Part shown: positions 15,721-20,795 of the stretch, piece after piece | Layout of the letters: every line of letters starts with the position of its first letter | Numbering within the stretch: the stretch's first letter is position 1 | Origin: CAYZEE01 sp964477485 | GTDB taxonomy: Bacteria; Patescibacteriota; Microgenomatia; Levybacterales; UBA12049 | Direction of reading: 5' to 3' | Length of the DNA stretch: 20,795 nucleotides | Assembly: GCA_964477485.1 (NCBI GenBank) | Contig: CAYZEE010000018.1 | Span: forward strand, 1 to 20,795 | Made by a program: the position numbers and the translations under genes | Notes under the pieces: generated by a model | Seen by the model: the letters and a program-made list of their open reading frames with translations, nothing else | Databases searched by the model: none | What the model was told of the DNA's origin: nothing

Positions 15721-16239
15721 AACGGAAATTATTTTTTTCAACCCTTCTCTGAAATGCTCAAAAGCTTTATGAATTTTCTCCATTTTTTTAGAGTCGAGAT
15801 TGCCAAGGGCTGCGTTTGAAAAGACAAGCCGCGCCGTTTGCCCGATCTCTTCTCCAACTTCCCGAAAAAGTTTTCCGTGCTCTCTCCAAGGCGAGTGGAC
15901 TCTTCTATACATATCCTCAAGCTCTTCTTTGTGTTCTTCCAGATATTTTTCTCCTTGTTTAGTAATAGAGTAAACCTTCTTGCCGTCTTTTTGCTCGCTT
16001 GCTATAAACTCCTGATCTTCAAGAAGCAGAAGGGTCGGATATATAGCTCCCGGACTTGGACTATAGAATCCATGAAATTTTTTCTCAAGGTCCTGGATAA
16101 TTTCGTATCCGTGTCTGGGCTTCTCTTTTAACAAATCTAAGATGACAAATTTAATATCCCCCCGTTCAAAACGGGGACCAAACCCTCCAGGACCAAAGTC
16201 ATGGTACCAATTACCAAAAGGACCTTTTTTATTAAACAT
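15715..16239 (-). CDS. PadR-family transcriptional regulator
   Basis: A 174-residue regulator. After a Gly/Phe/Pro-rich tail (1-25) comes the PadR winged helix: 'KFVILDLLKEKPRHGYEIIQDLEKK' in short 'RHGYEIIQDLE', then 'YSPSPGAIYPTLLLLEDQEFI' in short 'SPGAIYPTL', and the wing 'KKVYSITKQGEKYLEEH'. The C-terminal helices serve dimerisation. The frame is open to a GTG at 16248, but the Shine-Dalgarno GGAGG overlaps that codon and stands 8 bases before the ATG at 16239, which I take as the start. It follows the SHOCT gene by 32 bases and shares its promoter, whose GATATATC dyads are likely its own operator. Ligand unknown; PadR members usually control exporters or stress genes. Confidence 0.93.
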   Translation of the reverse strand: MFNKKGPFGNWYHDFGPGGFGPRFERGDIKFVILDLLKEKPRHGYEIIQDLEKKFHGFYSPSPGAIYPTLLLLEDQEFIASEQKDGKKVYSITKQGEKYLEEHKEELEDMYRRVHSPWREHGKLFREVGEEIGQTARLVFSNAALGNLDSKKMEKIHKAFEHFREGLKKIISVS

Positions 16240-16247
16240 GTTCTTCA

Positions 16248-16252
16248 CCTCC
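16248..16252 (-). promoter_or_regulatory. Ribosome binding site that sets the padR start
   Basis: GGAGG on the minus strand, 8 bases before the ATG at 16239. It overlaps the in-frame GTG at 16246-16248, which makes the GTG unusable with this site. Confidence 0.65.
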
Positions 16253-16271
16253 AGTTCTTTTTTAATGAGTC

Positions 16272-16517
16272 TTATTTATTATCAGTCTCTTTCAAGACGC
16301 GCATTCTTTCCTTATACTCTTTCTCATCTATCTCGCCGTGTGCAAATCTTTGTTTTAATATCTCTTCTGTTGACTTATCTTCATGCTCATGATCATACCA
16401 ATGACCATGTCTCCTACCCCAGCCTCTGAAGAATAAAGCAACGATTAATATCCAAAAGAGGATCCAAATGAAGGGAAAGAAGGGAAAAAAACCAAATCCA
16501 AACCCGTAATGCCACAT
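16272..16517 (-). CDS. SHOCT-domain membrane protein with a His-rich segment
   Basis: An 81-residue protein. Residues 1-15 are aromatic and Gly-rich, then one membrane span (about 15-32, 'FIWILFWILIVALFF'), then a His-rich segment 'GRRHGHWYDHEHEDKS' with four His plus acidic residues that could bind metal, and a C-terminal SHOCT motif ('TEEILKQRFAHGEIDEKEYKERM', here about 50-72). SHOCT is a short helix pair found at the ends of many membrane proteins. A good Shine-Dalgarno sequence GAGGTGA precedes the ATG by 7-8 bases. First gene of the padR operon; it may be the sensor or effector that the regulator controls. Function unproven. Confidence 0.85.
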   Translation of the reverse strand: MWHYGFGFGFFPFFPFIWILFWILIVALFFRGWGRRHGHWYDHEHEDKSTEEILKQRFAHGEIDEKEYKERMRVLKETDNK

Positions 16518-16545
16518 ATATTAATCACCTCTCATCTTTTATTTA

Positions 16546-16577
16546 AAGATATATCACGTTATATCTTGATATATCTT
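16546..16577 (-). promoter_or_regulatory. Candidate PadR operator with two GATATATC sites
   Basis: Perfect 10-bp arms AAGATATATC (16546-16555) and GATATATCTT (16568-16577) flank 12 bp that hold a third half-site (TATATCTT). The palindrome GATATATC occurs at both ends, 20 bp centre to centre, which places both on one face of the helix. The array covers the -10 box and start point, so a bound protein would block transcription. Assigning it to the PadR encoded downstream is inference from autoregulation being common in the family. Confidence 0.6.
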
Positions 16578-16601
16578 AATCCAATCTATTATTGCTGTCA
16601 A
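16573..16601 (-). promoter_or_regulatory. Promoter of the SHOCT-padR operon
   Basis: On the minus strand TTGACA (16601-16596), a 17-bp spacer and TAAGAT (16578-16573). Transcription would start near 16566, giving a leader of about 50 bases with a strong Shine-Dalgarno sequence. Confidence 0.6.
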
Positions 16602-16625
16602 TAGACAAATAAGTTTTATGGGGCG

Positions 16626-16790
16626 CTACTTTTCCTCCAGTTCTTTTTTCAAAGCCTCATAAACATGCTTTTTTGTCTCTTCAACTGTTTGCCCTGTAGA
16701 TTTAGACGCTTTTTGAAAGTCTTTTTCGGTTATATTGTCCGGATTGCCCATATCGTTATCAACGATTGCGCATCCGCAGTTGTAACACAT
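16626..16790 (-). CDS. Small CxxCxC protein (MCYNCGC type), 54 residues
   Basis: A short gene reading 'MCYNCGCAIVDNDMGNPDNI' followed by an amphipathic Lys/Glu-rich helical part ending 'EALKKELEEK'. The Shine-Dalgarno sequence GAGGTG lies 7 bases before the ATG and the stop is TAG, so it is well formed despite its length. Cys2, Cys5 and Cys7 form a compact CxxCxC that could bind a metal ion. I recall similar small proteins with 'MCYNCGC ... MGNPDNI' in Candidate Phyla Radiation genomes, always of unknown role. The neighbourhood (His-rich SHOCT protein, PadR, cupredoxin) hints at metal or redox stress, but that is context only. Transcribed separately from the SHOCT operon, whose promoter lies just after its stop. 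Confidence 0.8.
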   Translation of the reverse strand: MCYNCGCAIVDNDMGNPDNITEKDFQKASKSTGQTVEETKKHVYEALKKELEEK

Positions 16791-16918
16791 ATTTTCTCAC
16801 CTCATTTCTTCTAATTAATTCTAGTCTAAAGACTCAAGGATAAAAATAAAATTTTGTAAGAATCGGGTAAGCAGTATATTGAACTGTTTTCGCAGCTACG
16901 CTAGTATGCCCGCTTATG

Positions 16919-17650
16919 TCAATTGAGGTATTTATTAAGAAAGCCTAATGCTTTTTCCCAGGAATCCTGCGCAGCTTCTTTATTGTAAGTAGCCGGATTA
17001 GTATCATTGAAAAATGCGTGACCGACGCCAGGATAGACAACAGATTGAAAATTTTTACCAAGTTTCTTCAACGTTTCTTTAAGCTGCGGAAGCTTCGAAG
17101 TAATTTGTGTGTCTTTCTCCCCGTAGAAAGCAAGAATCGGGCATTTTATATTCTGTATCTTGTCAAACTCCGGAGCATGACCATAAAACGGAAGACAGGC
17201 AGAAAGATCACTTTCCTCTGTTGCCAAGGCAAAGCTATATGTCCCACCAAAACAAAATCCCAAAACTGCAATTTTTTCTATTCCCTGATTTTTCAAATAA
17301 TTAAAACACGCTTTAAGTTTTTCAACAGTAATATTTTTAAATTCAAGACTATTTATTTTCTCAAGAATCGGCCCCATAATTTTTGCAGCTGCCTCTCTAT
17401 CTTTTGTCTGCCTCATTTCCTGAATAACTTGCGGTGTAAACTTTCCTTCCACCTCTGTGCCGGCAAGAAGATCCGGCACCAAAACAGTGTATCCCTCCTG
17501 CGAGAAACGGTCTGACACGTTTTTAATGTTATCATTTAACCCCCAAATTTCATGGATAATAATAAGCCCCGGATATCTCTTTTTTTCCGAAGGGATAGAA
17601 ATGTATGCGGGAAAATCTTTTTTGGACGGAATGGAAACGATAGTTTTCAT
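16919..17650 (-). CDS. Dienelactone hydrolase family protein
   Basis: A 243-residue cytoplasmic alpha/beta hydrolase. The triad is Cys133 in 'GFCFGG', Asp180 in 'YGEKDTQI' and His211 in 'GVGHAFFND'; Glu34 in 'IIHEIWGLN' corresponds to the Glu that activates the Cys in dienelactone hydrolase. Length and order match the family. The real substrate is uncertain: family members act on lactones and esters, and no aromatic degradation genes are near. It has its own TGTTACAAT box 9 bases before the ATG and no Shine-Dalgarno sequence, and lies 31 bases past the MFS exporter gene, so it may also be read from the marR promoter. Confidence 0.93.
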   Translation of the reverse strand: MKTIVSIPSKKDFPAYISIPSEKKRYPGLIIIHEIWGLNDNIKNVSDRFSQEGYTVLVPDLLAGTEVEGKFTPQVIQEMRQTKDREAAAKIMGPILEKINSLEFKNITVEKLKACFNYLKNQGIEKIAVLGFCFGGTYSFALATEESDLSACLPFYGHAPEFDKIQNIKCPILAFYGEKDTQITSKLPQLKETLKKLGKNFQSVVYPGVGHAFFNDTNPATYNKEAAQDSWEKALGFLNKYLN

Positions 17651-17659
17651 AGCTTACTC

Positions 17660-17668
17660 ATTGTAACA
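17660..17668 (-). promoter_or_regulatory. Extended -10 promoter of the dienelactone hydrolase gene
   Basis: On the minus strand TGTTACAAT, ending 9 bases before the ATG at 17650. The predicted leader is about 3 bases. No -35 is recognisable. Confidence 0.45.
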
Positions 17669-17681
17669 TAATAAAACCATT

Positions 17682-19397
17682 TCATTCTATTTTTTCTCCG
17701 AATCTCTCTTCATGAATATACCGTTTTCCACGAAGAAGTGACGCAAAAGCGGCCAAGAGAGAAATGGCGGCGGAAATTGAAAATGCAATAATTACGCCAT
17801 CCATAAATGGCTTGGAAAGAATTGTCGGGAAAAATGAATTCGCAAGTACTACTGATTTTGTATGCGCAGGCAGTGTCGAAAGTACCGACGGAGGAAGAAG
17901 AGTCTTCATTGGATTGTAACCCAGAAATGCGGCAAAAAGCGCTGCCGTCGGGGGCAAATGTGAAAGCTTAACTGCTATTTGAGCAGGAATTCCCACATGA
18001 ACAAGGTCTGTATAGAAAACGGATGGCATATGTCGGGCAATGCCAATTGTAACCATGGTAAAAATAACGCCGATAGAAAGAGTCGATGCAGTATTTTGAA
18101 ATGTTGCCCGCATGCCTGATGCAACTCCCCGGGCATGCGCAGGGACAGAATTCATAATAGCTGTCGTGTTTGGCGCGGCAAAAAGACCCATCCCCACACC
18201 TAAAAGAAAAAGAAGTAGCGCAAATATAAGATAATTAAAATTGGCAGGCAGAAGCAGTAAGCCAATAAAACCCACCACGCTTATCAGCATCCCGCTGGTT
18301 GAAAATATCCTTGCTCCATATTTATCTGACAAATATCCGCTTAACGGTCCTGATAGCAAAAATGCAAAAGTTAAAGGCAGCATGTAAATTGCCGCCCAAA
18401 GCGGGGTATCTTCAAAATTAAATCCGTGAAGCGGCAACCAAATTCCCTGCAGCCAGATAATCAGCATGAATTGTAATCCGCCACGAGCCACCGCTGCCAA
18501 AAATCCTGCGACATTGCCCGCAGTAAACATGCGAATTTTAAAGAGATTTAAATGGAACAACGGATCTTTAGTTCGCGGTTCAAACCAAACAAATGCCAGA
18601 AGCAAAACCGCACCCAAGGCAAGCCCTGCCAGCACAAGAGGATTTCCCCACCCCATTGTCGAGTTGCCGTACGGCATAATACCGTAAGTTATTGCTACCA
18701 AAAGAGCTGTCAGGCCAACAGCAAAAAGGATATTGCCGATAATATCGAGTTTTTGTCCTTTCTTTATCTCCGCAGTTTCATGAAGCATGAGATAAGCCCA
18801 AATTGTTCCGATCAAACCAAAAGGTACGCTGACCAAAAAGATAGCCCGCCAGTCAATCGGTGCCAAAACTCCGCCAAGCAAAAGACCGATGAAGCTTCCG
18901 CCAACTGCAGAAATCTGGTTGACTCCCATCGCAAAACCGCGTTGGCTTGGCGCAAAAGCATCGGTTATAATTGCCGTTGAATTGGCAAATAAAAACGCTC
19001 CGCCGATTCCCTGGATGAGGCGAAAAATAATGATCTCCATGGCGGCGAAATTACCAGTTCCCCAAGTGAAACTTAAAAGAATTGACCCAACGGTGAAGAT
19101 GGCAAAGCCAAGGTTGTAAAGTTTGACTCTGCCGAACATATCGGAAATTCGGCCAAATGTTACCAAAAGCACTGCAGTGACCACCATGTAGCCCATCAGA
19201 ACCCACAGGAGATATCCTGTTTCAGACGGCGCAAGCGGATTAATATGAATCCCTCGGAAAATAGCCGGAAGAGAAATCAAAACAATACTGGCATCAAGCG
19301 ATGCCATAAGAACCCCAAGCGTCGTGTTTGTAAGGACTATCCATTTATATTCAAACATTCTATGAGTAGCGGAGGATTTTTGCTTGTTGTTTTTCAT
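17682..19397 (-). CDS. DHA2-family MFS multidrug exporter (14-TM, EmrB/QacA-like)
   Basis: A 571-residue membrane protein with about 14 hydrophobic segments, the size and topology of DHA2 drug:proton antiporters. It begins near 'WIVLTNTTLGVLMASLDASI', the family's 'D-A-S/T-I' first-span signature. Motif A-like 'FGRISDMFGRVKLYNLG' follows the second span, with a second copy 'GPLSGYLSDKYGAR' past the middle, and 'RLIQGIGGAFLFANSTAII' is the motif B region. A long loop near residues 470-500 precedes the last span. The ATG is 3 bases past the marR stop, with no clear Shine-Dalgarno sequence, so translation is probably coupled. MarR regulators commonly control such exporters. The substrates (lipophilic drugs, dyes, antiseptics in the family) are not determined here. 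Confidence 0.93.
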   Translation of the reverse strand: MKNNKQKSSATHRMFEYKWIVLTNTTLGVLMASLDASIVLISLPAIFRGIHINPLAPSETGYLLWVLMGYMVVTAVLLVTFGRISDMFGRVKLYNLGFAIFTVGSILLSFTWGTGNFAAMEIIIFRLIQGIGGAFLFANSTAIITDAFAPSQRGFAMGVNQISAVGGSFIGLLLGGVLAPIDWRAIFLVSVPFGLIGTIWAYLMLHETAEIKKGQKLDIIGNILFAVGLTALLVAITYGIMPYGNSTMGWGNPLVLAGLALGAVLLLAFVWFEPRTKDPLFHLNLFKIRMFTAGNVAGFLAAVARGGLQFMLIIWLQGIWLPLHGFNFEDTPLWAAIYMLPLTFAFLLSGPLSGYLSDKYGARIFSTSGMLISVVGFIGLLLLPANFNYLIFALLLFLLGVGMGLFAAPNTTAIMNSVPAHARGVASGMRATFQNTASTLSIGVIFTMVTIGIARHMPSVFYTDLVHVGIPAQIAVKLSHLPPTAALFAAFLGYNPMKTLLPPSVLSTLPAHTKSVVLANSFFPTILSKPFMDGVIIAFSISAAISLLAAFASLLRGKRYIHEERFGEKIE

Positions 19398-19400
19398 AAA

Positions 19401-19832
19401 CTATTTTTCTTTTTCCAGATTTTGTATTATTATCCCGATAAGCTTTAGCATTTGTTTCCTATCTGTTTCGGTAATATCTCGAAACATCTTCCGCTCTATA
19501 ATTGAATTAATCGAAGGAATCGATTCCCTAAGTCTTTTACCTTTTGAAGTTAATTGTAAAATATTTGAACGCTTGTCGGTCTTGTTGACTGCTCTTTTAA
19601 CCAGTCCTTTTCTCTCAAGAGTACCAATTATCCCGGTGAGCGTGGCCGGTTCTATTTGCATTGCCTTTTGCAAATCTTTCTGTGAAAGTTGCGTCTTTTT
19701 GTGGATAAAACGGAGAACCTGAAACTGGCTCCTTGCCAAACCATATGATTTTAACTCTTCATCAATATGATAATTCATTAAAATATAGAGACGTTTTATA
19801 TTTCTGACCACATTGCTTTCGGATATGTTCAT
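19401..19832 (-). CDS. MarR-family transcriptional regulator
   Basis: A 143-residue MarR dimeric winged-helix repressor. N-terminal helix about 5-28; DNA-binding part about 32-100 with 'LARSQFQVLRFIHKK', the recognition helix 'EPATLTGIIGTLERKGLVKR' and the wing 'DKRSNILQLTSKGKRL'; C-terminal dimer helices to the end. It lies directly upstream of and is co-transcribed with the DHA2 exporter. Its promoter start point lies inside the palindrome TTAGGTACCTAA, so repression by its own product with release by a drug-like ligand is the expected scheme. It carries no obvious redox Cys, unlike OhrR-type members. Confidence 0.95.
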   Translation of the reverse strand: MNISESNVVRNIKRLYILMNYHIDEELKSYGLARSQFQVLRFIHKKTQLSQKDLQKAMQIEPATLTGIIGTLERKGLVKRAVNKTDKRSNILQLTSKGKRLRESIPSINSIIERKMFRDITETDRKQMLKLIGIIIQNLEKEK

Positions 19833-19842
19833 GGTTAATTAG

Positions 19843-19854
19843 TTAGGTACCTAA
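19843..19854 (-). promoter_or_regulatory. MarR operator palindrome
   Basis: TTAGGTACCTAA, a perfect 12-bp palindrome 10 bases before the marR ATG. It covers the predicted transcription start (about 19853). Palindromes of the TTAG-N4-CTAA kind are typical of MarR sites. Confidence 0.7.
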
Positions 19855-19859
19855 ATAAT

Positions 19860-19888
19860 ATTTTACAAAATCTTCTGCGGATTGTCAA
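19860..19888 (-). promoter_or_regulatory. Promoter of the marR-MFS operon
   Basis: On the minus strand a consensus TTGACA (19888-19883), a 17-bp spacer and TAAAAT (19865-19860). The -35 contains the TGA stop codon (19885-19887) of the upstream cupredoxin gene. Leader about 20 bases with the operator in it and no strong Shine-Dalgarno sequence. Confidence 0.75.
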
Positions 19889-20259
19889 TTAACAACGACT
19901 TCTGCTTTCATAAAGGGGTGGATGCTACAGTGATAAGCGTATATTCCTTTTTTGTTAAATGTAATGGATCTCGATTCTCCGTAAGATAATATTCCTGTAT
20001 CAAAACTGTTATCATCCGCTGTCGCGCTGTGTCCCACGCTGTCCTGATTTGTCCAGGTTACTGAATTTCCTTTTTTGATAGTAATTTTCGAAGGAGAAAA
20101 TGCAAAATTCCTAATTGTTACTGCATTTTTGGAAGAAACTATTGAACCTCTCTGCGCTGGTCCTTTAGTTTGCGAAGGCGCATTTTGAGTACGCAGATAA
20201 ATACCTGCCGCAATAATGACAGCTACAATAATTAGACCTGCAATAATCTTATTTTTCAT
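19885..20259 (-). CDS. Membrane-anchored cupredoxin (plastocyanin/amicyanin-like)
   Basis: A 124-residue type I copper protein. The N-terminal hydrophobic segment (about 4-22) is an anchor or signal, followed by a Gln/Pro/Ser linker to residue 45. The cupredoxin fold carries all four copper ligands: His77 in 'SVGHSAT', and Cys111, His114 and Met117 in 'YHCSIHPFMKA'. 'VTWTNQD' is also typical. It should sit outside the membrane and carry electrons or hold copper. No oxidase or reductase is near, so its partner is unknown; copper handling or stress defence is possible. Its stop codon lies within the -35 of the marR promoter. Confidence 0.93.
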   Translation of the reverse strand: MKNKIIAGLIIVAVIIAAGIYLRTQNAPSQTKGPAQRGSIVSSKNAVTIRNFAFSPSKITIKKGNSVTWTNQDSVGHSATADDNSFDTGILSYGESRSITFNKKGIYAYHCSIHPFMKAEVVVN

Positions 20260-20357
20260 AATCTGATTGTGAAACTTTACCTATTAATCTGCGCTCAAAT
20301 TATCAATTGGGTATGAAGAAAATGTAATAAATATATTAAGAAGGGTTTTGTGAAGAA

Positions 20358-20702
20358 TCAAGCTCTTAAGAATTTTAATAAAGCTACTGCCTGGTTGTGC
20401 TCTGTGTCATGCGCCGAATACAGCAGAGTAATCGTTTTATGTTTCTTTTCAAGATCTTTAAGTTGGCCAACGAGTTCTTTTTTGGTCTTTAATTCCCTGA
20501 TGTATCTTTTTTCAAATTCGTCCCATTTTTTTGGATCGTGTCCGAACCATTTACGAAGTCCGTCGCTTGGACCTATTTCCTTAAGCCATAAACCTAAATG
20601 GGCTTTTTCTTTTGAGATGCCTCTTGGCCAAAGCCTGTCAACCAAGACTCTATAACCATCATCCTTTTCAAATATTTCATATACCCATTTCAGTTTAATC
20701 AT
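20358..20702 (-). CDS. DUF488 family protein
   Basis: A 114-residue protein from the ATG at 20702. Conserved DUF488 segments are plain: start 'MIKLKWVYE', 'DGYRVLVDRLWPRGISKEKA', 'LWLKEIGPSDGLRKWFGHD', and the C-terminal 'TLLYSAHDTEHNQAVALLKFL'. The family is widespread, cytoplasmic and without a settled function. The frame stays open to a GTG at 20753, but the family starts at MIKLK and a TATAAT box lies at 20709-20714, so the longer version is unlikely: it would be upstream of the promoter. 98 bases separate it from the cupredoxin gene. Confidence 0.92.
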   Translation of the reverse strand: MIKLKWVYEIFEKDDGYRVLVDRLWPRGISKEKAHLGLWLKEIGPSDGLRKWFGHDPKKWDEFEKRYIRELKTKKELVGQLKDLEKKHKTITLLYSAHDTEHNQAVALLKFLRA

Positions 20703-20708
20703 AGTTCT

Positions 20709-20714
20709 ATTATA
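20709..20714 (-). promoter_or_regulatory. -10 box of the DUF488 gene
   Basis: A perfect TATAAT on the minus strand ends 6 bases before the ATG at 20702, the same spacing as at 1236, 2894 and 14467. No -35 match and no Shine-Dalgarno sequence. Confidence 0.5.
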
Positions 20715-20795
20715 CACCACGCTTTTTGCTAATCGCCGCCCTGTACGGGTCACATACTTTTTGGAATCTTTGTCTCAATAAAACTAATAGGTGAC

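Noticed and set aside
16240..16248. GTG start at 16248 for PadR
   Set aside because: The GTG overlaps the GGAGG ribosome binding site that fits the ATG at 16239.
20703..20753. GTG start at 20753 for the DUF488 protein
   Set aside because: Family members begin at the MIKLK position and the TATAAT box at 20709-20714 lies inside the proposed extension.
20754..20795. Possible gene at the right edge
   Set aside because: The last 42 bases are too short and show no start with a ribosome binding site or recognisable coding end.

Overview
The window looks like a piece of a small-genome bacterium of the Candidate Phyla Radiation (Patescibacteria), most likely the Microgenomates branch. This is inferred from several features together: moderate-to-low GC, very tight same-strand gene packing, large Cys-rich surface proteins with Pro/Thr linkers and an 'EVAP' C-terminus, an rpsF-ssb-rpsR block with no rplI behind it, and a small MCYNCGC-type protein. 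TGA is used as a stop in several genes, so the glycine-TGA code of Gracilibacteria/Absconditabacteria does not apply. No rRNA, tRNA, CRISPR array, transposase or phage gene was seen.

Region 1 (about 1-6150, + strand) is accessory and surface-related. A gene cut by the left edge encodes a soluble beta-rich protein. It is followed by a short membrane-anchored Cys-rich protein, a DUF4258/DUF2283 pair (candidate toxin-antitoxin), a second protein with the same 'P-x-DG ... G-x-x' layout as the first, and a 1084-residue secreted mosaic protein. The last shares a 71-bp perfectly identical segment with the short Cys-rich gene. The order (DG-motif protein, then Cys-rich surface protein) therefore occurs twice, with the toxin-antitoxin pair between, which suggests a duplicated two-gene cassette.

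Region 2 (6185-14382, - strand) is a nine-gene housekeeping operon read from ychF through an AlkD-type DNA glycosylase, rpsF, ssb, rpsR, a CtpA-type protease, an HtrA-type protease, glmS and murB. It joins translation and replication proteins to two extracytoplasmic proteases and two enzymes of peptidoglycan precursor synthesis. A 19-bp-arm hairpin separates it from the convergent giant surface gene. An in-frame 21-bp tandem duplication sits in glmS.

Region 3 (14467-20702) starts with a + strand MFS transporter whose stop codon interlocks with that of a convergent padR gene. Everything beyond is on the - strand: DUF488 protein, membrane-anchored cupredoxin, MarR regulator with a 14-TM MFS exporter, dienelactone hydrolase, a 54-residue CxxCxC protein, and a His-rich SHOCT membrane protein with a PadR regulator. 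This reads as a stress, drug and possibly metal response set. Two regulators have clear dyad operators on good promoters: TTAGGTACCTAA at marR and paired GATATATC sites at the SHOCT-padR operon. A GATATATC dyad also lies in the promoter of the short Cys-rich surface gene.

Many genes at the head of a transcript have a TATAAT-like box only 6-9 bases before the start codon and no Shine-Dalgarno sequence, whereas several other genes have good Shine-Dalgarno sequences. This suggests frequent leaderless transcription. No stretch longer than 300 bases lacks a gene.
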